Shown: one piece after another, positions 7,427-14,853 of the stretch
How positions within the stretch are numbered: position 1 is the stretch's first letter
Layout of the letters: the number at the start of each line of letters is the position of its first letter
Assembly (NCBI GenBank): GCA_934670175.1
Contig: CAKUOX010000048.1
Location: 1 to 18,052, forward strand
Direction of reading: 5' to 3'
Length of the DNA stretch: 18,052 bases
DNA from: an uncultured Clostridia bacterium
GTDB lineage: Bacteria > Bacillota > Clostridia > Christensenellales > Aristaeellaceae
The notes under the pieces: generated by a model
What the model saw: only the letters and a program-made list of their open reading frames with translations
What the model was told of the DNA's origin: nothing
Databases searched by the model: none
Translations under genes and position numbers: made by a program

Positions 7427-8893
7427 ATGAACAGTGAGTTGATACTGATACTGGATTTTGGCGGCAATCAGGCCTATTACACGGCGCGGCGGCTGCGCGG
7501 CGAGCGCGTATACTGCGAGATTCTGCCCGGCGACACGCCGGTGGAGGCTATTCGCGCGCGCGAACCGCTGGGCGTGATCCTGGCCGGCGGCGACACGAAC
7601 GCGCTGCGCGCCGAGCCGCTGCCCTTCGAGCCGGACGCCTTCGGCGTGCCGCTCATGGCCTTTGGCGGCGCGAGCCGCATGCTGGCGGAGCGCATCGGTG
7701 CCGCGCATCAGGGCATACGGCTCCAGCAGGACAAGGATTTCGTTCAGTTCCTGCCCTGTCCTCTGTTTGAAAGCCTGAGTGAAAATGACCGCTTCTTCGA
7801 GCGCGTGGACGGCTTCGAGCTGCCCGAGGACTATAAGCCCGTCGCCACCACGCCGTCGGGGCTTGCGCCCGCGTTCGCCTGCCCGGAAAAGGGCATATAC
7901 GCGCTGCAATTCTATGTGGAATCCAACGATCCGGACGGATTGAAGATCCTGGAGAATTTTGCCGTGGGCATCTGCGGCGCGGCGCGCAACTGGAGCGTGG
8001 AGAATTTCGCGCCGAAGCTGATCGAGCGCGTGCGCGAGGAGCTCGCTGATCAGAACGTGCTGCTGCCGGTATCCGGCGGCGTGGACACGGCCGTCACCGC
8101 CGTGCTGCTCGACCGCGCCATCGGCGGGCGGCTGAATTGTCTGTTTATCGATACAGGACTGCTGCGCAAGGGTGATCCGGAATTTGCGCGCAGGTTTTTC
8201 TACGAGCAGATGAACATGAGCCTGACCGAGGTCGACGCGCGCGACCGCTTCATGAAGGCGCTGCGCGGCGTGACGGATCCCGAAAAAAAGCGCCGCGCCA
8301 TGCACGACGAGCTCTCCGCCGTCTTTGCCGAGCAGTATATCAAGGCCGGCAATATCGACTGCATGGCCGAGGCTACCATCTATCCGGACGTCATCAAGGC
8401 GCGCCCGCCGATGATCGGCGAGCTGATCGAGGGCTGCCGGCGGATCGAGCCGCTGAGGCTGCTGTTTAAGGAGGATGTGCGCGCGCTGGGGCGGTATTTG
8501 GGCATTCCGGAGGAGATGATCTCGCGGCCGTCGTTTGAGAGCTCCGGCCTGTCGGTGCGCTGTCTGGGCGAGGTAACGCCTGAAAAGCTGCACATGCTGC
8601 GCGAGGCGGACGCCATTTTCCGCGCCGAGGTGGAAAAAGCGGGGCTGAATCGCAAGATTGCCCAGTATTTCGCCATTTTGACCGACCTGAAAACGCCTGG
8701 CCTGCACGGCGAGGGCTACGTCTGCGTGCTGCGCGCGCTGGGCTCCTCCAACGCCGGCCGAGCGCCCGCCTACAAACTGCCCTACGACCTGATGGGCGCG
8801 GTGGTTCAGCGCATTACCGACGAGGTGCCCGGAATCACGCACGTCGTATACGACATTACGGGGCGTCCCATCGCCGCTGCGGAATGGGAATGA
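7427..8893 (+). CDS. Divergent GMP synthase (GuaA) paralogue with degenerate glutaminase domain
   Basis: This 488-residue protein keeps the full GuaA architecture: class I glutaminase-like domain (1-190), N-type ATP pyrophosphatase (about 205-360) and GMP synthase C-terminal dimerisation domain (about 370-488, ending AAAEWE). True GMP synthase amidates XMP with ATP and glutamine. Here the glutaminase nucleophile is missing: GICYGMQ aligns with AFGGASR, so Cys becomes G80. The catalytic His is also lost, as QFHPE aligns with QFYVE (Y163); Glu remains (E165). The PP-loop SGGVDT (216-221) is intact. The usual insert with KSHHNVGGLP between YPDVI and IEPLR is cut to about 15 residues (KARPP). PFPGPGLAIR is replaced by SFESSGLSVR (369-378). 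It is probably ammonia-dependent, acts on another substrate, or is a pseudoenzyme. GGGGAGG lies five bases before the ATG. Confidence 0.85.
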   Translation: MNSELILILDFGGNQAYYTARRLRGERVYCEILPGDTPVEAIRAREPLGVILAGGDTNALRAEPLPFEPDAFGVPLMAFGGASRMLAERIGAAHQGIRLQQDKDFVQFLPCPLFESLSENDRFFERVDGFELPEDYKPVATTPSGLAPAFACPEKGIYALQFYVESNDPDGLKILENFAVGICGAARNWSVENFAPKLIERVREELADQNVLLPVSGGVDTAVTAVLLDRAIGGRLNCLFIDTGLLRKGDPEFARRFFYEQMNMSLTEVDARDRFMKALRGVTDPEKKRRAMHDELSAVFAEQYIKAGNIDCMAEATIYPDVIKARPPMIGELIEGCRRIEPLRLLFKEDVRALGRYLGIPEEMISRPSFESSGLSVRCLGEVTPEKLHMLREADAIFRAEVEKAGLNRKIAQYFAILTDLKTPGLHGEGYVCVLRALGSSNAGRAPAYKLPYDLMGAVVQRITDEVPGITHVVYDITGRPIAAAEWE

Positions 8894-8919
8894 GAGGCAC
8901 GCTTTAGAGAGGCTATCGC

Positions 8920-9723
8920 ATGATACTGAGACACACAAAGGAACCGGAGAACGGCTTGAGCAGTGAGAATTGCTTTGAAGCCGTTGATGAACGCAGCGGC
9001 AGCACGCTGGGACGCTGCGCGATTTATGCGCGGGAAAACGATCAGCTGTTTCCGAACCGTCCGCTGCGCATTTATATCGATATTGAGGGCGACCCCGTGC
9101 CGGACGCGCTGCTCGGCGCCGCTGTCGCCCGCGCCAAGGAGATCGCCCTTGAAAGCGGCGTGCCCGCGCGCGTGTTTGCGCAGGTCGCGCCCGAGGATAA
9201 GGAGCTGCTCGCCGCGCTGGAAGCGCTGGGGCTCAAGGATACCGACGGTCTGGTGCTGATGCGCCGTCCCCTGCCTGCCGGAAAGAATGCGCCCATACCT
9301 GCGGGCTGCGTGGTGGTGCAGGACGAGCTGGACGACCCGATCGAGCAGAAATTCTTTCTGGAGCGCTATAACCAGCTCTACGGCGAAAGCTACGATTTCG
9401 ATTATTTCCAGCAGCTCTGTGCCAACCCGCTGTTCAAACGCATACTGCTGGTCGCGCCCACGGGCATGGTGGGCGAGGTCGTGCTCTGGCGCGAGGGCAA
9501 CGCCGGCCGGCTGTTCTGGCTGTTCACGGCGCGCAAGTGGCGCAACATGGGCGTCGCCAAGTGCCTGGTCGACCTGGCCTGCGATTACTTCTATTCCAAG
9601 TTTCTTACCAACATTACGGTCGAGATCCAGGCGCGCGTGCCGAACCTGCTGAAGGCGATGGAGCACATGGGCTTCCGTCAGGACAGCCTGATCTGCCGCT
9701 ATCCCGGAACGGACGTCGGCTGA
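8920..9723 (+). CDS. GNAT-family N-acetyltransferase with a possible second, degenerate GNAT half
   Basis: This 267-residue protein has a C-terminal GNAT domain (about 130-267), which transfers an acyl group, usually acetyl, from acyl-CoA to an amine. The CoA-binding motif A is visible as TARKWRNMGVAKCLVDLA (203-220), with R208, G211 and A213 in the R/Q-x-x-G-x-G/A pattern. GNAT-like strands precede it (LLVAPTGMVGEVVLW), and the motif-B-like EHMGF follows (248-252). The N-terminal part (about 50-117) also looks GNAT-like (helix, then LEALGL and a VLMRR strand) but lacks a clear CoA loop. It starts 26 bases after the GuaA-like gene, with GAGAGG upstream, and is the last gene of the operon. The substrate is unknown. 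Confidence 0.85.
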   Translation: MILRHTKEPENGLSSENCFEAVDERSGSTLGRCAIYARENDQLFPNRPLRIYIDIEGDPVPDALLGAAVARAKEIALESGVPARVFAQVAPEDKELLAALEALGLKDTDGLVLMRRPLPAGKNAPIPAGCVVVQDELDDPIEQKFFLERYNQLYGESYDFDYFQQLCANPLFKRILLVAPTGMVGEVVLWREGNAGRLFWLFTARKWRNMGVAKCLVDLACDYFYSKFLTNITVEIQARVPNLLKAMEHMGFRQDSLICRYPGTDVG

Positions 9724-9728
9724 GCTGA

Positions 9729-9754
9729 AAAGGGATCGCCGACGCGCTCCCTTT
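9729..9754 (+). terminator. Hairpin directly after the GNAT gene, possible terminator
   Basis: AAAGGGA (9729-9735) pairs with TCCCTTT (9748-9754), and an inner CGC/GCG stem closes a CGAC loop. It lies 5 bases after the GNAT stop codon. The T-run is short, so it may act as a weak terminator or RNA-stabilising hairpin ahead of the stronger one at 9845-9902. Confidence 0.4.
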
Positions 9755-9844
9755 CGCACCGGCGGCGTCGCCCGACAGCAGCGCTGCTGCTATTGCAGCT
9801 CGCCGCCCCGCAAAGCCTCGGTTTTACCGATCTCTGCTTTCAAC

Positions 9845-9902
9845 AAAAAGCGCCCGCAGAACCCCGCTTGCACACAGCATCGCGGTTCCTGCGGGCGCTT
9901 TT
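9845..9902. terminator. Bidirectional rho-independent terminator between convergent genes
   Basis: GCGCCCGCAGAACC (9850-9863) pairs with GGTTCCTGCGGGCGC (9884-9898) apart from one bulged C. Five A residues precede the stem and four T residues follow it, giving a U-tract on both strands. It sits between the GNAT gene on the plus strand and the SH3b gene on the minus strand. Confidence 0.85.
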
Positions 9903-9925
9903 GCGCGGGCGCACGTTATCCGTTG

Positions 9926-10747
9926 TCACAGCGCCGCCTGCGCAGCCTCATCGAAGATCGTCCAGAACTGCGCGGATGCGGCTTCCGGAAATGTATATAC
10001 AGATCCATCCGTCGTAAAGAAGGCGGTGCACTCGTCCGTAGGATACATGAGCCTGAGGACGCTCCCATCGCGCAGCGTCAGCACGAGCTGCGCCTGATAG
10101 GGACATTGCCCGCTGAAGCCCGGCGTCACTGAACGGAGCATCGCTTCCATGGTCTTGAGGCGTTCCTCATCCGCGACCGTCTGAACAAAATCGTTTCCGT
10201 TCTTGTCCGGCACATGCAGCACGGCGGAGCTGAGCGCGCATTCGTCCTGCTTCGGGGGCAAAAGCGACAGGTATTCAGGCAGCATATAGCCAGAATAATG
10301 GTCGTATACTACCCGCGCCATAGCGTCCGGATCCTCCGTCCGTCCGCAGGAGAGCACCCGGGTGCCCAATGGAATTTTCGCAAGGCGTGCGGAGTCCTTC
10401 GTTTCCCCTTCCCGCAGGCTGATCCATTCGCTGCAGTTTGCGACATACATGGGCACGCGATCGTCGTCGCTCGTCGCCCTCAGGTATTCCCGTCCCACAT
10501 ATCCCATGGTTCCTGAATAGCTCACCTTCAGGAAATCGCCGTTTTCAGCAACGAAGGAGACCAGAGCGCCCAGCGGCAGCTGCATAACGCGCCTTGAGTC
10601 CGCTGTGGGCGCTTCACGAAGCGAAACCCATGCATCGCAATTGGTCACATGCAGCTTCTCATAGGGGGCATATGCCGACGCTGTAATCGCCGCGCTCAGC
10701 AATATGAAAAGCAGGGTAAGGCACGCCATCCTTTTAAAAGCCATCAT
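9926..10747 (-). CDS. Secreted protein with two bacterial SH3 domains and an uncharacterised C-terminal domain
   Basis: This 273-residue protein has a signal peptide (positive MAFKRM, then a hydrophobic run to about residue 25, likely cleaved near ASA or AYA). Two SH3b-type repeats follow, at about 32-90 and 100-160. Each carries the pattern N-C-x-x-W-[VI]-S-L-R-E, then PLG and a closing GY. SH3b domains usually bind wall peptides. The last 95 residues, including FVQTVADEERLKTMEAML and a strand-rich LVLTLRDGSVLRLMY region, match no family I can name. The ATG at 10747 was chosen because GGAGG (10758-10762) lies 10 bases upstream. The ATG at 10756 is only one base from that site, and the frame to 10810 has no site. 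It is monocistronic and ends at the bidirectional terminator. It may be a wall-binding or sensor protein. Confidence 0.82.
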   Translation of the reverse strand: MMAFKRMACLTLLFILLSAAITASAYAPYEKLHVTNCDAWVSLREAPTADSRRVMQLPLGALVSFVAENGDFLKVSYSGTMGYVGREYLRATSDDDRVPMYVANCSEWISLREGETKDSARLAKIPLGTRVLSCGRTEDPDAMARVVYDHYSGYMLPEYLSLLPPKQDECALSSAVLHVPDKNGNDFVQTVADEERLKTMEAMLRSVTPGFSGQCPYQAQLVLTLRDGSVLRLMYPTDECTAFFTTDGSVYTFPEAASAQFWTIFDEAAQAAL

Positions 10748-10797
10748 ACAACACATTCCTCCAATAAAATATGCCAGTATTTGGACGTATCCGCGCG

Positions 10798-10825
10798 TTG
10801 ATTGTTCCATTAGGTGCGATATTTT
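10798..10825 (+). promoter_or_regulatory. Weak candidate promoter for dapA
   Basis: TTGATT (10798-10803) and TATTTT (10820-10825) are 16 bases apart. If used, it leaves a leader of about 140 bases before dapA. I see no lysine riboswitch in that leader. The hexamers are imperfect and this could be chance. Confidence 0.25.
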
Positions 10826-10970
10826 TACAAAGCCGTGAGCTGGCGGCCATCAGTTCTCAGTCTGCCGGAAAAAGCAGCAGCGCTCACGCGGGAGGCATAC
10901 CGCGGCGATTCAGCAATAGAATTCCCCATGGAGCAATGCGTTCCAATAGATGATCTGGGAGGAATGGCTT

Positions 10971-11858
10971 ATGCTGGGAAATCTGTTTTACGGCAGCGGC
11001 ACGGCGCTGATAACGCCCTTTCGCGGCTCGCGCGTGGATTATGACCGCTTGGAACAGCTGATCGACTGGCAGATCGATTCGGAAACGGACGCGCTGATCA
11101 TTCTCGGAACCACCGGCGAGCCTTCCACCATATCGCCATCCGAGCGCAGCGCCATTATCGAATGCGCGGTATCCCGTTGCGCAGGGCGTGTGCCGCTGTA
11201 TGTGGGCACCGGTGCAAACGATACGCGCGCCGCCGTGGCGCAGTCCATTGAAGCCGAGCATCTGGGCGCGGACGGCCTGCTGGTGGTCACGCCCTATTAC
11301 AATAAGGCCAGCGCCTCAGGGCTGACCGAGCACTATATGACCGTTGCCGACAGCGTGCACCTGCCGATCATCGTGTACAACGTGCCCGGGCGCACGGGGC
11401 TGAGCATGCCGCCGGAGGTCATGCTGCAGCTGGCGCGCCACCCGCTGCTGTGCGCTTACAAAGACGCCTCCGGCAGCATCGCCCATGCGATGCGCATATT
11501 TGAGTTGGCGGGCGACGGCATCGCCGTGTATTCCGGAAACGACGATCTGGTACTGCCGATGATGGCGCTGGGCGCGCGCGGCGTGATTTCCGTGGCGGCG
11601 AATATCGTTCCCAGGCAGATGCACGCCATGGTCGTCAGCTACCTGCGCGGCGATACGGGCGCATGCCGCAGCCTGCAGTTTGCGCTTTTACCGCTGATCC
11701 GCGCGCTGTTTGCCGAGGTCAGCCCCATTCCCGTCAAGGCGGCCATGCAGCTGATGGAGCTATGCGAGGGTACGCTGCGCCTGCCGCTGACGGCGCTTGA
11801 GGCCGGCAAGCTGGAGGCGCTGAAGCGCGAAATGCGCGCGTTGAAGCTGATTCAATAG
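10971..11858 (+). CDS. dapA: 4-hydroxy-tetrahydrodipicolinate synthase (DapA)
   Basis: This protein condenses pyruvate with aspartate semialdehyde, the first committed step to lysine and diaminopimelate for the cell wall, in the cytoplasm. At 295 residues it has the standard length for this TIM-barrel aldolase. The motifs are in place: GTALITPF (10-17), GTTGE (46-50), YNVPGRTG with Y136 and R141, the Schiff-base lysine K164 in YKDASGS, and SPIPVK (251-256). R141 is the residue DapA uses to bind the aldehyde's carboxylate, which argues for DapA over related sugar-acid aldolases; those remain an alternative given the sugar-acid operon nearby. The start at 10971 has GGAGG (10958-10962) eight bases upstream; the ATG at 10950 would place that site inside the gene. 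Its last 7 bases overlap the end of the opposite-strand dehydrogenase. Confidence 0.88.
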   Translation: MLGNLFYGSGTALITPFRGSRVDYDRLEQLIDWQIDSETDALIILGTTGEPSTISPSERSAIIECAVSRCAGRVPLYVGTGANDTRAAVAQSIEAEHLGADGLLVVTPYYNKASASGLTEHYMTVADSVHLPIIVYNVPGRTGLSMPPEVMLQLARHPLLCAYKDASGSIAHAMRIFELAGDGIAVYSGNDDLVLPMMALGARGVISVAANIVPRQMHAMVVSYLRGDTGACRSLQFALLPLIRALFAEVSPIPVKAAMQLMELCEGTLRLPLTALEAGKLEALKREMRALKLIQ

Positions 11859-12568
11859 CCGCCAGCCTGCAAGCGCCAGCCAAAGTCGCCGTGGTAAATC
11901 ATCTGGCGCGTCATGCCGCCATCGATGCAGATATTCTCGCCCGTGATGAAGCCTGCCTTGTCCGAGCAGAGATACAACGCCATGTTGGCAATATCCAGCG
12001 GGTTGCCCACGCGCCCGACGGGCTGCTGTGCCGCGTCCGGCCCCGCGTATTCGCGAAATGCCGTGTCGATCCAGCCGGGCGATATGGAATTGACGCGCAC
12101 GCGTCCGGCAAGGCTCACGGCCAGCGCGTGGGTCAGCGCGGCGATGCCGCCCTTGGCGGCGGTATAACTCTCGGTCTGCGGCTGACTCATGCGGTCGCGC
12201 GACGATGAAATATTGACGATGGCCGCGCCCGCCGCAAAGTAGGGCTTAAACAGCTTTGTCAGGTAAAACGGCGCGGTCACGCCGACCCGAAGCGCGTATT
12301 CGAATTCCTCATAACTGCAATCGTCTATGCCCTTCATCAGCGGCAATGCATTGTTGATCAAATAATCCACGCGGCCATATTCGGAAACAACCCTTTCCGC
12401 GAAGCAACGCAGCGTTTCTTCCTGCGCCAAATCACCGGTAAAATAGGCGTCCGGCTGCCGATCAATTGTACAGACGATCGCGCCCTGCTTTCGGAATTCA
12501 TCGGAAATCACGCGGCCAATGCCCTGCGCCGCACCAGTCACGACGGCAATCCTGTTTTCAAATTCCAT
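11852..12568 (-). CDS. Short-chain dehydrogenase/reductase (SDR family)
   Basis: This 238-residue classical SDR is an NAD(P)-dependent oxidoreductase of an alcohol or ketone. The Rossmann motif TGAAQGIG is at 11-18, NNA at 72-74, and the catalytic residues are S122, Y135 and K139 (YTAAK). The region SPGWIDTAF (163-171) and the end ITGENICIDGGMTRQM are typical of sugar or 3-oxoacyl reductases. The ATG at 12568 was chosen because AAGGGG lies eight bases upstream; a GTG at 12577 would overlap that site. A perfect TTGACA hexamer lies upstream (12668-12673, minus strand), but no matching -10 at good spacing was found. The substrate is unknown. The neighbouring sugar-acid genes make a sugar or uronate derivative plausible, though it is separated from that operon by a terminator. 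Confidence 0.9.
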   Translation of the reverse strand: MEFENRIAVVTGAAQGIGRVISDEFRKQGAIVCTIDRQPDAYFTGDLAQEETLRCFAERVVSEYGRVDYLINNALPLMKGIDDCSYEEFEYALRVGVTAPFYLTKLFKPYFAAGAAIVNISSSRDRMSQPQTESYTAAKGGIAALTHALAVSLAGRVRVNSISPGWIDTAFREYAGPDAAQQPVGRVGNPLDIANMALYLCSDKAGFITGENICIDGGMTRQMIYHGDFGWRLQAGGY

Positions 12569-12702
12569 GGTGCTCACCCCTTCAACAGGATTTTACCATA
12601 AAAAGCGACGAAACGCCAGATAGGATGAATACGCATGGACATTCTTACCGTAAATGAAATATGTTCTTGTCAATTCCTATCCCTTTAATACAGACAAAGC
12701 GG

Positions 12703-12736
12703 CGCAGCCGGTGATTTGGCCGGCTGCGTCATTTTA
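12703..12736 (-). terminator. Hairpin ending the sugar-acid operon
   Basis: CGCAGCCGG (12703-12711) and CCGGCTGCG (12720-12728) form a perfect 9-bp stem with an 8-base loop. It lies about 50 bases after the stop of the last operon gene at 12781. The minus-strand T-tract after it is broken (GCTTTGTC), so efficiency is uncertain; on the plus strand it is followed by ATTTTAAAT. Confidence 0.55.
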
Positions 12737-12780
12737 AATATTTATAATTTATAATAGTGTATTTATTGCCGAAACGCACA

Positions 12781-13890
12781 TCACGCGAGGCTGCGCCCAT
12801 GCTGAGCCGTCTGCGCGACAACGTTTCGGGCAATATCGCTGATCGTCTGCACCGCGTCGGGCACATTTTCGCCCTGCGTCAGTGCGCGCCATATGTATGC
12901 GCAGCGATCCATCCCCTCTGCCGCAAAGGTCGATACGGCCTTTTCCAGGAAACCGCCGGGCGTAGCGTGCTGCCGCGTGGTCTCCTCGAGCTGCGCGCGC
13001 GTTTCCAGCTGCACCTCCATTTGAAATACCTCCATGGAGCCGCAGGCGTTGCGATGCGCCGCCGCACGGGGCACGCCAGCCGCCGCACAATAGGCCATCA
13101 GGCCGTGATACCAGCTGTGCATGAACAGCTTCATAGCGCCGAGGACGTCGCCGCGCCACAGCGTCTCATCGCAGGGAACGAGCCGCACAGACGGGTCATC
13201 AAATATATCCCGAAATGCGGTTCGGAAGCCCTGAGCCGTTTCGGCAAGCGTCGCTTTTATGCCCTGTGCCTGCAATCCGGCCTGTGCGATGTAATTGAAT
13301 TCGAACATGATATGGCATGCGCAGTTGAGCGCGACGTAATCTGCCGATACCTGCGGCGGGATCTCCACGATCGTACCCGTGGGCTCCATGAACGCCAGTG
13401 CGCGCCGCCGCGCGTCCTCCGGCCAGCTGCGGCGCGGATCAAAGGATACGAACGACACGCCCACCGGCGCAACGGAAACGCCCTCAATCGTGCTGAGCAT
13501 GTTCGGAATCATACAGGCGACGTTGACGTCGCTGCCCAGCGCGTCCGTATAAAAGCTCACCGCCGGATTCGCCGCGAAAGCATATATATCCGGCAACGGC
13601 GCGCCCTCCGCACGCAGCAGGTTCAGATATGGCGCGACGCTGTCTTCAACGAGCGCAGCCACCTGATTAGGCTTCACAGAGATCACGATCAGCTCCGGCC
13701 GCAGCTGCAAAAGCGCCTGTTCCGCGCCACCGGCCTGCACCTGAAAGGCGTACTTTGCACGCAGCGCATCGAGGCCAGTTGTCGTCGCCTTTACGCCTAT
13801 CAGATCGGTGTTAGCACCGCCTGTGAACCGCCTGATGCAGGGCAGCAGGTATTGAGCCAGGTAACCGAACCCCAGCACGACGCACTTCAT
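12781..13890 (-). CDS. Pyrroline-5-carboxylate-reductase-like NAD(P)-dependent oxidoreductase, enlarged
   Basis: This 369-residue protein resembles the ProC/F420-oxidoreductase fold. The N-terminal Rossmann segment is VVLGFGYLAQY (4-14), followed by LIVISVKPNQV (67-77), the hallmark of P5C reductases. Near the C-terminus, HATPGGFLEKAVSTFAAEGMD (308-328) resembles the SPGGT helix of the ProC dimer domain. Ordinary ProC has about 270 residues; this one is about 100 longer, with extra sequence around 170-290 that has many Cys, Tyr, Trp and His residues. It is the last gene of a sugar-acid operon and starts 27 bases after its neighbour. The ATG at 13890 has GGGAG eight bases upstream; a GTG at 13917 does not. 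Proline synthesis looks unlikely in this setting. It more likely oxidises or reduces a pathway intermediate, but this is unproven. Confidence 0.72.
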   Translation of the reverse strand: MKCVVLGFGYLAQYLLPCIRRFTGGANTDLIGVKATTTGLDALRAKYAFQVQAGGAEQALLQLRPELIVISVKPNQVAALVEDSVAPYLNLLRAEGAPLPDIYAFAANPAVSFYTDALGSDVNVACMIPNMLSTIEGVSVAPVGVSFVSFDPRRSWPEDARRRALAFMEPTGTIVEIPPQVSADYVALNCACHIMFEFNYIAQAGLQAQGIKATLAETAQGFRTAFRDIFDDPSVRLVPCDETLWRGDVLGAMKLFMHSWYHGLMAYCAAAGVPRAAAHRNACGSMEVFQMEVQLETRAQLEETTRQHATPGGFLEKAVSTFAAEGMDRCAYIWRALTQGENVPDAVQTISDIARNVVAQTAQHGRSLA

Positions 13891-13917
13891 GCAAAGCACT
13901 CCCTTCCCCTGTTGCAC

Positions 13918-14847
13918 TTACTGTGCCAGATCGCGCAGCAGATTTTCAGTGGCCATGCGCCCCATGTTCTGCGTCGCGCCCGTGGTAGACGCCGCGCAAT
14001 GCGAACCCAGAACCACGTTGTCCAGCTCAAACCAGGCGTCGTCCTCCGGCGGCTCATGCGCAAACGCATCCAGACCTGCGCCGTAAATGCGCTTTTCCTG
14101 CAGCGCCTTCAGCAGCGCCTTCTCATCCACAAGGCCGCCGCGCGCCGTGTTGATCAGCACCGCGTCCTTCTTCATCATTTCCAGCTCGGCTTCGCCCACA
14201 AAGCCCTCCGTTTCCGGCATCAGCGGCAGGTGCAGCGATATGAAGTCCGCCGTGCGGAATATCGTCTCCGGCTCCGCGCGCTCAATGTCGTGCTCCACGG
14301 CAAAAGCCTCCGGCCAGTACGGATCGTAGGCAATCACCTTCATGCCAAAGCCCTGCGCGCGCTGCGCCACATGCCGTCCGATCGCGCCCAGGCCAAACAG
14401 GCCCAGCGTCGCGTGGCTCACGTCCCGCGTGGTGATCTTCCCCCAATTCAATCTGCGGCACTTACGGTCGATCTCCGGTACCCGACGCGCCACCGCCAGC
14501 ATCAGCGCCAGCGCATAGTCCGCCACGGCCTCGCTGTTTGCACCCACCGTGCGGCTGACCTTGATGTCGTGCGCCTTGCAATATTCCAGATCGATATTGT
14601 CCACGCCCACGCCATATTTCGCCACCGCGCGCAGCTGCGGCGCGCACGCGAGCACCTCCGCGTCCAACGGATCCACGCCCACGATCACGCCCGCGCAGCC
14701 GGAAAGCATTTCCTGCATCTGCGCCTTGCTCAGGATGCCGCCCGTAGTGTTCCTTACGACCTCATAGCCTGCCGCCTCCAGCTGCGCAAACAGCTCCGGC
14801 ATGTCCTTGCCGTAGGAGCGCGGCGTCGTCAGTATTTTCTCTTTCAT
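13918..14847 (-). CDS. D-isomer-specific 2-hydroxyacid dehydrogenase (phosphoglycerate-dehydrogenase-like)
   Basis: This NAD(P)-dependent enzyme interconverts a D-2-hydroxyacid and its 2-oxoacid. It is 309 residues long, normal for the family without the ACT domain of many SerA proteins. The cofactor motif GLFGLGAIG (149-157) is followed by the acidic residue D175, which favours NAD over NADP. The catalytic triad is R236 (NTARGG), E265 (AHEPP) and H283 (SHCAAS). The substrate-loop motif KYGVGVDNID (78-87) resembles phosphoglycerate dehydrogenases. It sits third of four complete genes in the sugar-acid operon and starts 6 bases after the UxaE-like gene. An in-frame GTG at 14853, five bases from AGAGG, is an alternative start. 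The operon suggests a sugar-acid or glyoxylate-type substrate rather than serine synthesis. Confidence 0.9.
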   Translation of the reverse strand: MKEKILTTPRSYGKDMPELFAQLEAAGYEVVRNTTGGILSKAQMQEMLSGCAGVIVGVDPLDAEVLACAPQLRAVAKYGVGVDNIDLEYCKAHDIKVSRTVGANSEAVADYALALMLAVARRVPEIDRKCRRLNWGKITTRDVSHATLGLFGLGAIGRHVAQRAQGFGMKVIAYDPYWPEAFAVEHDIERAEPETIFRTADFISLHLPLMPETEGFVGEAELEMMKKDAVLINTARGGLVDEKALLKALQEKRIYGAGLDAFAHEPPEDDAWFELDNVVLGSHCAASTTGATQNMGRMATENLLRDLAQ

Positions 14848-14853
14848 GTGCAC

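Noticed and set aside
6917..8938. A minus-strand open frame of 673 codons
   Set aside because: It is the antisense image of the MazG-like and GuaA-like genes, which have clear motifs and ribosome sites; the frame itself shows no known domain.
9776..9789. The palindrome CAGCAGCGCTGCTG as a regulatory site
   Set aside because: It lies downstream of two convergent genes and next to a real terminator; a GC-rich palindrome of this size is likely chance or part of the 3' structure.
10826..10957. A lysine riboswitch or other structured leader before dapA
   Set aside because: Only a weak GTGAGC/GCTCAC inverted repeat (10835-10840 and 10882-10887) was found, with none of the conserved lysine riboswitch elements I would expect.
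10814..11044. A 76-codon plus-strand frame covering the dapA leader
   Set aside because: It runs into dapA in a different frame, has no ribosome site, and its composition looks random.
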